A stretch of DNA of 64,000 bases from contig CAZBQD010000004.1 of assembly GCA_964493995.1 (NCBI GenBank), positions 1 to 64,000 on the forward strand, in the 5' to 3' direction. Every line of letters begins with the position of its first letter. The first letter of the stretch is position 1. Made by a program: the position numbers and the translations under genes. The notes under the pieces are model-generated. The model saw only the letters and a list, made by a program, of their open reading frames with translations, ran no database searches and was not told the origin of the DNA. This DNA is from GCA-002282575 sp964493995. GTDB lineage: Bacteria; Pseudomonadota; Gammaproteobacteria; Thiomicrospirales; Thiomicrospiraceae. This document shows, one piece after another, positions 53,482 through 62,348 of the stretch.

Positions 53482-54480
53482 TTATTTAGCGACGTGTTGA
53501 ACCATACGCATTAAGTTACAGGTGTAACCGTATTCGTTGTCGTACCAAGCAACCACTTTCACGAAAGTACCATCTAGTGCAATACCAGCACCCGCATCAA
53601 AAATCGAAGGGTGTGAATTACCACGGAAGTCTGTTGAAACAACAGATTCATCGGTGTAACCTAATACGCCTTTCAACGCACCTTCAGAAGCCACTTTCAT
53701 CGCAGCACAGATGTCTTGGTAGGTGGTTTCTTTTTCCAACTCAACCGTTAAATCCACGACAGAAACGTCTGAAGTGGGTACACGGAAAGCCATACCCGTT
53801 AATTTGCCTTTCAGCACAGGCAACACCACGCCAACCGCTTTAGCCGCACCAGTAGAAGAAGGAATGATATTTTCTAAAATGCCACGACCACCGCGCCAAT
53901 CTTTAGAAGAAGGACCGTCAACTGTTTTTTGCGTTGCTGTAGCGGCGTGAACCGTTGACATTAAACCACGCTTGATACCGAAGTTATCTTGTAATACTTT
54001 AGCGACTGGAGCCAAACCGTTGGTGGTACAAGAAGCAGCAGAAACAATCGCTTGACCTGCATAAGTCTCATGGTTAACACCGTAAACAAACATAGGCGTT
54101 GCGTCTTTAGAAGGAGCCGATTGGACGACTTTCTTAGCACCCGCTTTGATGTGCGCCTGGCAAGTTTCTTCTGTTAAGAAGAAGCCGGTTGCTTCAACAA
54201 CGATATCCGCACCCACTTCATTCCATTTCAAATTCGCAGGATCACGTTCGGCTGTTAAACGGATTTTTTTACCGTTTACGATCATGTTGTTACCTTCAAC
54301 CGATACCGTACCTTTGAAATTACCGTGCACTGAATCATACTTCAACATGTAAGCTAGGTAGTCTGGCTCTAATAAATCGTTAATCGCAACGATTTCAATT
54401 TCTGGAAAGTCTTGTACCGCAGCACGCAAAACCATACGGCCGATACGACCAAAACCATTGATACCCACTTTAATTGCCAT
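53482..54480 (-). CDS. gap: Glyceraldehyde-3-phosphate dehydrogenase
   Basis: A 332-residue dehydrogenase. The Rossmann start is KVGINGFGRIGRMVLRAA and the cofactor-specificity stretch is AINDLLEPDYLAYMLKYDSVHG, the NAD-preferring type. The catalytic Cys lies in SAASCTTNGLAPVAK near residue 152. DFRGNSHPSIFDAGAG and VKVVAWYDNEYGYTCNLMRM end the protein. AAGGAG precedes the ATG. It lies 88 bp downstream of tkt in the carbon operon. Confidence 0.98.
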   Translation of the reverse strand: MAIKVGINGFGRIGRMVLRAAVQDFPEIEIVAINDLLEPDYLAYMLKYDSVHGNFKGTVSVEGNNMIVNGKKIRLTAERDPANLKWNEVGADIVVEATGFFLTEETCQAHIKAGAKKVVQSAPSKDATPMFVYGVNHETYAGQAIVSAASCTTNGLAPVAKVLQDNFGIKRGLMSTVHAATATQKTVDGPSSKDWRGGRGILENIIPSSTGAAKAVGVVLPVLKGKLTGMAFRVPTSDVSVVDLTVELEKETTYQDICAAMKVASEGALKGVLGYTDESVVSTDFRGNSHPSIFDAGAGIALDGTFVKVVAWYDNEYGYTCNLMRMVQHVAK

Positions 54481-54568
54481 GTGAATGACTCCTTAAGTTA
54501 CAAAATTAAAAATTGATAAATCTGAAACCACGCTCACACCGCATTAAGCAGTGCGAACGTGAAAAAAA

Positions 54569-56599
54569 TTAGTGACCGCCACAGCAACCATCAGTGCACG
54601 TATCGTCTAACAAATCCAGTACCGTGTTCACCACATTTTCTACGGTGAAACCAAAGTGCTTGAACAACACATCAGCAGGAGCAGACTCACCGAAGCTATC
54701 CATACCCACTACGGCACCATCTAAGCCCACGAATTTACGCCAGTAATCGCTAATACCAGCTTCAATCGCAACACGTTCACGGATATAAGAAGGTAATACC
54801 GACTCACGGTAAGCTTCTGATTGCGCCATAAACATTTCTGCACACGGCATAGACACGACTCGCGCTTGAATATTATCTTGTGCTAACTGTTCAGCCGCTT
54901 TCATGGCTAGACCCACCTCAGAGCCGGTCGCAATCAAAATCACATCAGGTTCAGCGCCACAATCGCGTAGGATATAACCACCTTTTTCGATGTTTTTAAC
55001 CTGCTCAGGCGTACGCGACATAGGTGTTAGGTTTTGACGTGAGAAAATCAACGCTGTTGGCGCATTAGAGCGCAATACTGCCATTTTCCACGATACCGCT
55101 GATTCAATCGCATCACAAGCACGCCAGGTTTGGAAGTTAGGAATCGCACGCATGGTAGCAATTTGCTCGACCGGCTGATGCGTAGGACCGTCTTCACCCA
55201 AACCAATTGAGTCGTGCGTGTACACATAGATAGTACCGATTTTCATTAATGCCGACATACGTAAGGCATTACGCATGAACTCCATGAACATGAGGAAGGT
55301 TGCGCCATAAACTTTGAAGCCACCATGCAGTACCATACCGTTCATCATGTGCGCCATACCAAACTCACGTACACCCCAAGATAGGTAGTTACCGTTTGCA
55401 TTGGCTTTATTGACTTTGACCGTGCCAGACCAATTCGTTAAGTTAGAACCCGTTAAGTCCGCTGAACCGCCAAACAATTCGGGTAGCAAGGGACCCATTG
55501 CTTCAATCGCATTTTGTGATGCTTTACGCGACGCAATGTTCGGCATATCGGCTTGTGTTTTCGCAATAAACTTATCCATTTCCACTTCAAAGTTAGCTGG
55601 CAACTCACCCGACATACGACGTTTGAACTCTTTCGCTAAGTCTGGGTAGTTTTGCTCATAAGAGGCAAACAATTCATTCCACTCAGCTTCCTCTTTCGCG
55701 CCCTTAGCTGTGTGATCCCAACCTTCATAAACGTGCTGAGGAATAACAAAAGGCTCATGATGCCAACCCAGGTTTTCGCGAGTCAGTGCAATTTCAGTAT
55801 CACCCAGTGGTGCACCGTGGCAATCATGCGTACCGCATAGGTTTGGCGAACCAAAACCAATGGTCGTACGAGTACAGATTAACGTTGGCTTATCTTGAAT
55901 CGATTTCGCTTCATGAATGGCTGCATCCACTGCCTCGGCATTGTGACCATCAACATTACGAATAACATGCCAGCCATAAGATTCAAAACGCGCTGGTACA
56001 TCCGCTTCCATCCAGTCATCAATGTGACCATCAATAGAGATATTGTTGTCGTCCCAGAAGGCAACCAATTTACCCAAACCTAAGGCACCCGCCATAGCAC
56101 AGGCTTCGTGCGACAAACCTTCCATTAAACAGCCATCACCCATGAATACATAGGTGTGGTGATTCACCACCGCGTGACCTGGGCGGTTGAATTGAGCTGC
56201 CAAAGTGCGTTCTGCAATGGCCATACCCACCGCATTGGTAATACCCTGACCTAATGGACCCGTAGTGGTTTCAATACCGTCTGCATAACCGTACTCAGGG
56301 TGACCAGCCGTTTTGGAATGGAATTGACGGAAGTTCTTGATATCATCAATACTGAGATTAAAGCCAGTGAGGTGCAACAATGAGTAAATCAACATAGAAC
56401 CATGACCGTTCGACAAGACAAAACGGTCACGATCGGCCCATTTAGCATTTTTGGGGTTGTACTTCATGTGGCTATTCCACAGAACCTCGGCGATATCCGC
56501 CATGCCCATAGGCGCACCGGGATGGCCTGATTTAGCTTTTTGCACCGCATCCATACTGAGTGCACGAATGGCATTGGCGAGTTCACGACGGTTAGACAT
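54569..56599 (-). CDS. tkt: Transketolase
   Basis: Thiamine diphosphate enzyme of the pentose phosphate and Calvin pathways, 676 residues. It starts at the ATG giving MSNRRELANAIRALSMD, with GAGGA 7 nt upstream; the frame is open 30 codons further. The ThDP/Mg motif is FMGDGCLMEGLSHEACAMAG near residue 150. GHPEYGYADGIETTTGPLGQGITNAVG, HDSIGLGEDGPTHQPVEQIA near 480 and FSRQNL near 533 are typical. The extreme C-terminus DDTCTDGCCGGH is Cys-rich and not a normal part of the family. First gene of tkt-gap-pgk-pyk-fba. Confidence 0.97.
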   Translation of the reverse strand: MSNRRELANAIRALSMDAVQKAKSGHPGAPMGMADIAEVLWNSHMKYNPKNAKWADRDRFVLSNGHGSMLIYSLLHLTGFNLSIDDIKNFRQFHSKTAGHPEYGYADGIETTTGPLGQGITNAVGMAIAERTLAAQFNRPGHAVVNHHTYVFMGDGCLMEGLSHEACAMAGALGLGKLVAFWDDNNISIDGHIDDWMEADVPARFESYGWHVIRNVDGHNAEAVDAAIHEAKSIQDKPTLICTRTTIGFGSPNLCGTHDCHGAPLGDTEIALTRENLGWHHEPFVIPQHVYEGWDHTAKGAKEEAEWNELFASYEQNYPDLAKEFKRRMSGELPANFEVEMDKFIAKTQADMPNIASRKASQNAIEAMGPLLPELFGGSADLTGSNLTNWSGTVKVNKANANGNYLSWGVREFGMAHMMNGMVLHGGFKVYGATFLMFMEFMRNALRMSALMKIGTIYVYTHDSIGLGEDGPTHQPVEQIATMRAIPNFQTWRACDAIESAVSWKMAVLRSNAPTALIFSRQNLTPMSRTPEQVKNIEKGGYILRDCGAEPDVILIATGSEVGLAMKAAEQLAQDNIQARVVSMPCAEMFMAQSEAYRESVLPSYIRERVAIEAGISDYWRKFVGLDGAVVGMDSFGESAPADVLFKHFGFTVENVVNTVLDLLDDTCTDGCCGGH

Positions 56600-56667
56600 A
56601 CAAAAGTCCTCAAAAAGTTTCAAAATAAATAGGGTTACCTGGTGACAGGCGAATAGCGTTATTTTCA

Positions 56668-56686
56668 CCGATTTAGGTAAAATCGG
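56668..56686. promoter_or_regulatory. 19-bp palindrome upstream of the tkt operon (candidate operator)
   Basis: CCGATTT (56668-56674) and AAATCGG (56680-56686) are perfect inverted repeats around AGGTA. It lies 69 bp upstream of the tkt ATG. On the minus strand a TTGCCG that could serve as a -35 overlaps its edge. The regulator is unknown. Confidence 0.5.
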
Positions 56687-56721
56687 CAAGTATTCCGTTA
56701 AAAACTCTCGCTATTAAGCAT

Positions 56722-56753
56722 AAAAAAACCCCGCAGTAAGCTGCGGGGTTTTT
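56722..56753 (-). terminator. Terminator of the OmpA-domain gene
   Basis: An 8-bp G+C-rich stem CCCCGCAG/CTGCGGGG (56729-56736 with 56741-56748) with a 4-nt loop and flanking A5/T5 runs into T on the minus strand. It lies 20 bp after the stop at 56774. Confidence 0.93.
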
Positions 56754-56773
56754 CACATCATGCAAACGGCAAA

Positions 56774-57373
56774 TTATTTAGTGCCGTCGATGGTGATTTC
56801 AACGCGACGGTTTTGTGCACGACCATCTTTCGTTTTGTTGCTAGCAACTGGCTTATCAAAACCGTAGCCTTTAGCTTCGATTTTGTCAGCAGGCACGCCA
56901 TTTTTAATCAGTGCATCGCGAACCGCGTTAGCACGTTTGATTGATAGCTGTTGGTTATAAGCCGCAGTACCGATGTTGTCCGTATGACCTTCTACCAAAA
57001 CCAAGTTGATTGATTTTAATGATTTAGCTTCAGCAGCGGTGTTAGCCAGTTCTTGTTCTGCTTTAGGCGTTAATTTAGCGCTGTCGAAGGCAAACAACTC
57101 ACCCGCTTTCAATGTTTTCTTGGTCACAATCGGAGCCGCAATTGGAGCTGCAGGTGCGGGTGCCGGAACTGCTGCTACGGGAGCAGGTTTAGCTTCTGGC
57201 GCTTTTACACCAGGACAGATGCCATCTTTTTCAGTCCAGAAAGAAGTACGCAAGCAGTTACCTTGACCGTCTTTTACCACAACATTGTTGCTATCGAACC
57301 AAAAAGCCTCACGTGGCGCCGCTTGAGCAGAAGTTGCTGCAACCATCGCAGCCAATAATACTAATTTACGCAT
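56774..57373 (-). CDS. OmpA-domain outer-membrane/periplasmic protein
   Basis: A 199-residue exported protein. The signal peptide is MRKLVLLAAMVAATSAQA, and a short domain with one Cys pair (GNCLRTSFWTEKDGICPG) follows. A Pro/Ala-rich linker (APAPAAPIAAPI, near residue 78) leads to a C-terminal OmpA peptidoglycan-binding domain. That domain holds VEGHTDNIGTAAYNQQLS, IKRANAV near 130-155 and GRAQNRRVEITI. There is no N-terminal barrel, so it is not classical OmpA. I start it at MRKLVLL with GGGGG 8 nt upstream. It has its own promoter and terminator and is probably highly expressed. Confidence 0.9.
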   Translation of the reverse strand: MRKLVLLAAMVAATSAQAAPREAFWFDSNNVVVKDGQGNCLRTSFWTEKDGICPGVKAPEAKPAPVAAVPAPAPAAPIAAPIVTKKTLKAGELFAFDSAKLTPKAEQELANTAAEAKSLKSINLVLVEGHTDNIGTAAYNQQLSIKRANAVRDALIKNGVPADKIEAKGYGFDKPVASNKTKDGRAQNRRVEITIDGTK

Positions 57374-57432
57374 GGTAAGATCCCCCAACCAATATGAATA
57401 AGAATACGCCTAGTCTTGACGTCTAGTTTGTG

Positions 57433-57461
57433 AGTTTAACACAAAGAAACTGTTGTCGCAA
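57433..57461 (-). promoter_or_regulatory. Promoter of the OmpA-domain gene
   Basis: TTGCGA (57456-57461) and TAAACT (57433-57438) with a 17-bp spacer on the minus strand, about 60 bp ahead of the start codon. Confidence 0.6.
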
Positions 57462-57518
57462 AAAAACAACATTTTTAGAACAAAATTTATCAAAAATTCA
57501 CTGTCTGATCTGGCTATT

Positions 57519-58727
57519 TTACTGACTACTTAATCGTTGCAACCGCTCTTGGCGCATAGCCTGTTGAATATCTCGACCACTCAGCCCTTGCTCAATGAAG
57601 GATTGCGCCGTCACGGCTTGAACTTGTTTTAGCCACTGTAGCCATTGCTGTGCTTGCGGATAGTCTGCTGTTTCGTAACCGGTTCTGCCGCGCGAATCAG
57701 CTTCACTTACCGTCAATAAGGCGGCAAATTGTTCTGGTTTTCGCCACACATCGCAGGCTTCCATCACCTGTAAGCGTTGTTCTGGTGTTAATGCTTCACC
57801 TTTGTGAATATCGCCATGCCAGCGACACACCAACTTAGCCGTTTGCGTTATCTGTGCGGGTACGCGCAATCTTTGTCCGAGCTGTTCCACCAAACTCACA
57901 CCAGCTAGTTCATGTCCTGGATGCTTCGGCCAGAGTTCGGCGGGGGTCACCCCCTTACCCAAATCATGACACAAAGCAGACCATAACAAAACCAACTCCT
58001 CTGTTTGCTGTCGCATCGCTTGCAGCACCATTAGGGTATGCACACCTGCATCACCTTCTGGGTGATACACTGGGTCTTGCGGTACAGAAAACAAGCAATC
58101 TAACTCTGGCATCAATACCGCTAAGGCTCCCACCTGGTGCAAAACCCTAAAGTAAACTTCAGGATGTTGTGTTACCAGGGCTTTGGCCGTTTCGATCCAA
58201 ATGCGCTCGGGCGTGAGCTGACTTAATTCACCCGCCGCCACCATTTCAGACATTAATGCCTGGGTTTCAGGTGCCAGAGTAAAGCCTTCATTGGCCAACT
58301 TGGCATTGAAACGCGCAACCCGCAACACTCGTAAGGGGTCTTCTGAAAAGGCCGCGCTAACATGCCTAAGTCGTCGTTCAGCTAAATCCCTCTGTCCGCC
58401 ATAAGGATCAACCAATACCCCATCACAAATTGCCATTGCGTTAATGGTGAGATCTCGACGCAACAAATCTGCTTCTAAACTCACTTCAGGGTGGGCATGA
58501 CAAACAAAGCCATGATAACCCTGACCTTGTTTACGTTCAGTGCGTGCTAGGGCGTATTCTTCTTTGGTTTGCGGATGCAAAAAAACGGGAAAATCTTTTC
58601 CCACCTGTTGATAGCCTTGAGCAAGCATCGATTCTACGCTTTCACCCAGCACCACCCAATCGCGGTCGCTATTGCTTAATCCCAATAACTGGTCGCGTAC
58701 CGCACCCCCGACTAGGCAAACCTTCAC
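57519..58727 (-). CDS. cca: CCA-adding tRNA nucleotidyltransferase
   Basis: Class II enzyme that repairs tRNA 3' CCA ends, 402 residues. The head has CLVGGAVRDQLLGLSNSDRDWVVLG (residues 4-28) with the catalytic Asp pair. RRDLTINAMAI and EDPLRVLRVARFNAKL near 140 are standard. An HD-domain segment (LLWSALCHDLGKGVTPAELWPKHPGHELAG) near residue 247 marks the long gammaproteobacterial form with extra phosphohydrolase activity. It overlaps the SDR gene by 4 bp. Confidence 0.97.
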   Translation of the reverse strand: MKVCLVGGAVRDQLLGLSNSDRDWVVLGESVESMLAQGYQQVGKDFPVFLHPQTKEEYALARTERKQGQGYHGFVCHAHPEVSLEADLLRRDLTINAMAICDGVLVDPYGGQRDLAERRLRHVSAAFSEDPLRVLRVARFNAKLANEGFTLAPETQALMSEMVAAGELSQLTPERIWIETAKALVTQHPEVYFRVLHQVGALAVLMPELDCLFSVPQDPVYHPEGDAGVHTLMVLQAMRQQTEELVLLWSALCHDLGKGVTPAELWPKHPGHELAGVSLVEQLGQRLRVPAQITQTAKLVCRWHGDIHKGEALTPEQRLQVMEACDVWRKPEQFAALLTVSEADSRGRTGYETADYPQAQQWLQWLKQVQAVTAQSFIEQGLSGRDIQQAMRQERLQRLSSQ

Positions 58728-59671
58728 GACTTTAGGTCCGACGCGTCCCTGCCCGCAAGTTGGCGCATATCATCATAACGCTGACGCACGCGCCCTTTCG
58801 AAAACACCTGCTTAGCGTAGCTGCGCAAGCTTCTGGGTTGAATGGCAAAAGGCAAAGCCTGCTGACAAACTGAAGGAACTTGCAGACTGAGGTAATTATC
58901 CAAGGTCATCATCGGCGATGGCATCAACCCCATGATGCGCGCAGTCAAACGTGATGGGAAATCTGACAATGCCATAAAATTGATTTTACGACCCTGCATT
59001 TCAGCTATCAGCTGCCACAATTCCATCAGGGTGTACTCACGCCCACCACACAATTCGTAAGTTTGCCCAACAGATGTCTTATCGGCCAAGCAAGCCACCA
59101 TCACGCGCGCCACATCTTCTACCCAAATTGGCGACAGGATGGATTTAGGACAGACAACAGGCATCACTGGCGTTAGGGTTAATAATTTCGCAAAAGCATT
59201 AACGAAACGATCACCTTCACCAAAAATGACCGAGGGACGTAAAATCGTTACGTGCAAATCACTTTGCTTCAACACCGCCTCCGCTTCTGCTTTTGAACGC
59301 AAATAACGACTGGGCGCCGCTTCACTCGCTCCCAAAGCAGAGATATGAATCAGGCGCTTAACCCCCTCCACTTCACAGGCAATCGCCAGCTTGCGCACCA
59401 AATCGATATGCACCGAACGAAAAGTCGTTTTGCCAGATTCATGCAAAATACCAATGAGATTAATTACGGCATCCTGGCCACGCAAGAGTTTGCGCAGTTG
59501 CAAATCGCTAAAATGCTCAATCGGCAAGAGTGTCACGCCAGGGATGAGCCGCAAATCACGCTGACGCTCCGGTCGACGCACTGGCACTGTAAGCTGATGC
59601 CCTTGAGCCGACAATTGACGCATCAGCGCACGACCAACAAAACCTGAACCACCTAATATCAAGATGCGCAT
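58724..59671 (-). CDS. NDUFA9-like NAD(P)-binding SDR protein
   Basis: A 315-residue atypical SDR protein resembling the complex I NDUFA9 subunit and UDP-sugar epimerase family. The Rossmann start is MRILILGGSGFVGRALMRQLSAQGH. INLIGILHESGKTTFRSVHIDLVRKLA near 75 and ISALGASEAAPSRYLRSKAEAEAVLKQSD near 115 follow. The YxxxK in this block is Tyr-Leu-Arg-Ser-Lys. I chose the ATG with GAGGT 5 nt upstream; a TTG 4 codons earlier is the longest-frame start. Function in bacteria is uncertain. It overlaps cca by 4 bp. Confidence 0.9.
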   Translation of the reverse strand: MRILILGGSGFVGRALMRQLSAQGHQLTVPVRRPERQRDLRLIPGVTLLPIEHFSDLQLRKLLRGQDAVINLIGILHESGKTTFRSVHIDLVRKLAIACEVEGVKRLIHISALGASEAAPSRYLRSKAEAEAVLKQSDLHVTILRPSVIFGEGDRFVNAFAKLLTLTPVMPVVCPKSILSPIWVEDVARVMVACLADKTSVGQTYELCGGREYTLMELWQLIAEMQGRKINFMALSDFPSRLTARIMGLMPSPMMTLDNYLSLQVPSVCQQALPFAIQPRSLRSYAKQVFSKGRVRQRYDDMRQLAGRDASDLKS

Positions 59672-59800
59672 CAACAACCTCAAAACGTTATAATATGAAT
59701 TTATTCATCAATTCTAGGTAGTCACTAGAGCTAGGTCAACCATCATCCGCTAGCAGTGAGTACTATTTAGTCAATTAGCCTATAGGAATTTGTTGTTACC

Positions 59801-60124
59801 ATGTCTGACGTTATTCGAACCAGCACCTTTCGCCATCACAAAAAAGAGGCCACCTACTTATACCTTTCCCAACACTTCGCGTGGGAAAAACTACCCCAAA
59901 CGCTACAACAGCAATTTCCCAAAACACATCATGTTATTGATTTTGACATGACGACCGAACGCAAACTGGCGCGAGCAGATAGCCAAAAAGTCTATCAATC
60001 CCTGTCTCAAGAAGGTTATTTTTTACAATTACCACCCAGTGACCCACAGGCGCTTCAAGCCATGGAAGATCGTTGGGTAAGCGAGCAACAAGCGGCACTG
60101 GCTCAGACTAGCGCTAACCCTTAA
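59801..60124 (+). CDS. ycgL: YcgL domain protein
   Basis: A 107-residue protein. KKEATYLYLSQHFAWEKLPQTLQQQF and the block LARADSQKVYQSLSQEGYFLQLPP near residue 57 are the YcgL (UPF0745) signature. The roughly 20-residue C-terminal tail is Gln/Ala-rich. Function unknown in the family. It stands 57 bp before sodB, in the same direction. Confidence 0.85.
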   Translation: MSDVIRTSTFRHHKKEATYLYLSQHFAWEKLPQTLQQQFPKTHHVIDFDMTTERKLARADSQKVYQSLSQEGYFLQLPPSDPQALQAMEDRWVSEQQAALAQTSANP

Positions 60125-60181
60125 ACCTGAGTAAAATAGTCAGGTATTATTTTCTCTACGATTTTATTTGGAGTTTTGATT

Positions 60182-60775
60182 ATGTCACACACCTTGCCAG
60201 CCTTACCTTACGCCTACAATGCTTTAGAACCTTATATTGGCGAAGAAACCATGACGCTTCATCACACTAAGCACCACCAGGCTTATGTAGATAACCTTAA
60301 CCGCCTGGTCGTCGGCACTGAATTTGAAGGCAAAAGCTTAGAAGATATCGTTAAATCGGCGCCAGCAGGCGGTATTTTCAACAATGCGGGCCAACACTGG
60401 AATCACAATCAATTTTGGACGATGATGGCGCCTCCCAGTGCCGGCGGTGGTGTTGCACCAACAGGTAAATTAATGGATGCCATCAACAAGAGCTTTGGTT
60501 CTTTTGATGATTTCAAAGCTAAGTTCGAAGCGACTGGTTTAGCGACTTTCGGTTCAGGTTGGGCATGGTTAGCACAAAATGCCGACGGCAGTCTTGAATT
60601 GGTTAGCAGCTCTAACGCAGGCAATCCATTGCAAATGGGTAAAAATGCATTATTGGGTGTTGATGTGTGGGAACACGCCTACTATGTCGATTATCGCAAC
60701 CGTCGCGCTGATTACCTTAAAGGCTTCTGGTCGGTTGTTAACTGGAGCAATGTGGCTGAGCGCTTCAACGGCTAA
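60182..60775 (+). CDS. sodB: Superoxide dismutase, Fe/Mn family
   Basis: A 197-residue dismutase. Metal ligands are the His in TMTLHHTKHHQAYVDNLN, the His in GQHWNHNQFW, and Asp/His in DVWEHAYYVDYRNRRADYLKGFW. SNAGNPLQ and the lack of Mn-type insertions favour the Fe type. GGIFNNAGQHWNHN has Gln upstream of the second His as in FeSOD, but metal use can be cambialistic. The ATG at 60182 has GGAG 8 nt upstream. A hairpin terminator follows. Confidence 0.95.
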   Translation: MSHTLPALPYAYNALEPYIGEETMTLHHTKHHQAYVDNLNRLVVGTEFEGKSLEDIVKSAPAGGIFNNAGQHWNHNQFWTMMAPPSAGGGVAPTGKLMDAINKSFGSFDDFKAKFEATGLATFGSGWAWLAQNADGSLELVSSSNAGNPLQMGKNALLGVDVWEHAYYVDYRNRRADYLKGFWSVVNWSNVAERFNG

Positions 60776-60797
60776 TCACAGGGTTTTAGTTCACGTC

Positions 60798-60822
60798 AAC
60801 CGAGCCATGTGCTCGGTTTGTC
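60798..60822 (+). terminator. Candidate terminator of sodB
   Basis: An 8-bp stem AACCGAGC/GCTCGGTT (60798-60805 with 60811-60818) with a 5-nt loop and an interrupted T tract (TGTCGTTT) lies 23 bp after the sodB stop. Confidence 0.7.
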
Positions 60823-60913
60823 GTTTCTGGCGACAAAGAAAAGCAGAACCCTGAATCTGTCGCCGCTTTGTGGTAAAATCAGACAAATTTTAAGTTTATA
60901 GCAGGAGCCAAAC

Positions 60914-61564
60914 ATGGACTATGCCCTAGCGCACTTTAACATGATCGAACAACAAATCCGTCCATGGGATGTGTTAGATATGCGAATTCTTGACGTGATG
61001 GCCGCAACACCACGTCACCCCTTTGTTCCTGATGGTTTTGAGAGTCTGGCTTATAGTGAAACACCCATCCCCTTAAATGATCAAAGCATCATGCTGGAGC
61101 CTAAAATCATTGGCCGTTTTTTGCAAGCAACCCAACCACAGGCCAACGACAAAGCGTTGGAAATTGGCACAGGTTCTGGCTACCAGACCGCGCTATTAGC
61201 TCAATTATGCCACAGCGTCGATAGTATCGAACTTGATGAGCGTCTGGCTGTTAGTGCCAAAGATAAGCTCACACAACTCGGCTACCACAATGTCAATTGC
61301 ATCACCGGTAATGCCTACGATTTAACCCATCAGCAGCAGTACGAAGTGATTATCGTCAATGGTTCAGTGGCGAAGAAACCGGAAGCTTGGTTGAATTTAC
61401 TCAGTCTAGGAGGACGCTGTGTGGCTGTGGTGGGAACCGGAGCAGCCATGCAAGCCATCTGCTATACACGTACAGAAGAACAGCAATGGACAGAGGAAAC
61501 GCTGTTTGAAACGGAGTTGGCATCATTAACGGGCCCAAAAGCTGCCCAAGTGTTTAATTTTTAA
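60914..61564 (+). CDS. PCMT-family (protein-L-isoaspartate O-methyltransferase-like) protein
   Basis: A 216-residue SAM-dependent methyltransferase. ALAHFNMIEQQIRPWDVLD at the start is typical of the PCMT-like proteins often found near tolC in gammaproteobacteria. SAM motif I is ALEIGTGSGYQTALLAQL near residue 79. The PIMT signature is changed relative to true Pcm, and family members of this branch may not act on isoaspartate. It converges on the Crp/Fnr gene. Confidence 0.88.
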   Translation: MDYALAHFNMIEQQIRPWDVLDMRILDVMAATPRHPFVPDGFESLAYSETPIPLNDQSIMLEPKIIGRFLQATQPQANDKALEIGTGSGYQTALLAQLCHSVDSIELDERLAVSAKDKLTQLGYHNVNCITGNAYDLTHQQQYEVIIVNGSVAKKPEAWLNLLSLGGRCVAVVGTGAAMQAICYTRTEEQQWTEETLFETELASLTGPKAAQVFNF

Positions 61565-61608
61565 TTTTTTAAGCCAACGCAATTACTGTTAATACATGAT
61601 AAAGTCGT

Positions 61609-61625
61609 CAGCGATAACATCGCTG
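61609..61625. terminator. Hairpin between convergent PCMT-like and Crp/Fnr genes
   Basis: CAGCGAT (61609-61615) and ATCGCTG (61619-61625) are perfect inverse complements around AAC. There is no strong T run on either side. Located between two converging stops, so a bidirectional end structure is plausible. Confidence 0.45.
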
Positions 61626-61633
61626 GCACTTGT

Positions 61634-62323
61634 TTAATCCACCACTTCTTCCGCCAGCTTTTTAAGCATCTCTGGTTTACGTATAATTAGACGTTTTAAA
61701 TCCTTTTCGACAACCGACTTATGAATCAGCTGACTGATAGCACGAGAGACCGTTTCACGACTGGTACTAGCCATCAATGCAATCTCTTGTTGTCTGGGCA
61801 TTTTTTCAATCGTCATCATGCCGGCAATGTTTGGCTTCATCATCGTTACCAACACCGAATAAACGCGCGAACTGGCATTAGCTTGACTAATCACCGTTCT
61901 CGATGTATTGGTTTGGCGAATAATGCCGGCAAACTCCACTAATAACCGATGCATAACCACAGGATAGTCATAGAATAATTTGAGCATTAAGGGCTTGGGC
62001 ATGACCGCAACCTGAGAGTCCTGAGTGGCAACAACCGAACTGGATCGTGTTTGCTCGTCTAATACAGTGACATGACCGAACATAGTTCCTGGATTGATCA
62101 AATAGAGGCCTACCTCTTTACCATCACTAGCCACATCAACCACTTGAAGTTGACCTGAGCTGAGAAAAAAAACTTCCTTTGCCGTATCTCCTTTTTTGAG
62201 GACATACTGCTTACGCTCATATTCACGAGACTGCATCTGCAAACCTAGGTTAAGTAAATAACCCTCGTCAATGTCCGCAAGTATCGGGAAGTTTTTTAAT
62301 TCTGCTAGCGTAACGCCACTCAT
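61634..62323 (-). CDS. Crp/Fnr family transcriptional regulator
   Basis: A 229-residue regulator. The cyclic-nucleotide-binding-type jelly roll (RKQYVLKKGDTAKEVFFLSSGQLQVV, YLINPGTMFGHVTVLDEQ) covers residues 15-120. A long dimer helix and a C-terminal helix-turn-helix follow (RQQEIALMASTSRETVSRAISQL near residue 176). It contains no cysteine, so it is not an Fe-S FNR. The Arg-Ser pair of CRP that holds cAMP is not clearly conserved. It lies 25 bp after tolC in the same direction, so it may regulate the secretion operon. Confidence 0.9.
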   Translation of the reverse strand: MSGVTLAELKNFPILADIDEGYLLNLGLQMQSREYERKQYVLKKGDTAKEVFFLSSGQLQVVDVASDGKEVGLYLINPGTMFGHVTVLDEQTRSSSVVATQDSQVAVMPKPLMLKLFYDYPVVMHRLLVEFAGIIRQTNTSRTVISQANASSRVYSVLVTMMKPNIAGMMTIEKMPRQQEIALMASTSRETVSRAISQLIHKSVVEKDLKRLIIRKPEMLKKLAEEVVD

Positions 62324-62348
62324 TACTCTATTTCAACCATGATGAGGT

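Noticed and set aside
61634..62323. True FNR oxygen sensor
   Set aside because: The protein has no cysteine at all, so it cannot carry the FNR Fe-S cluster.
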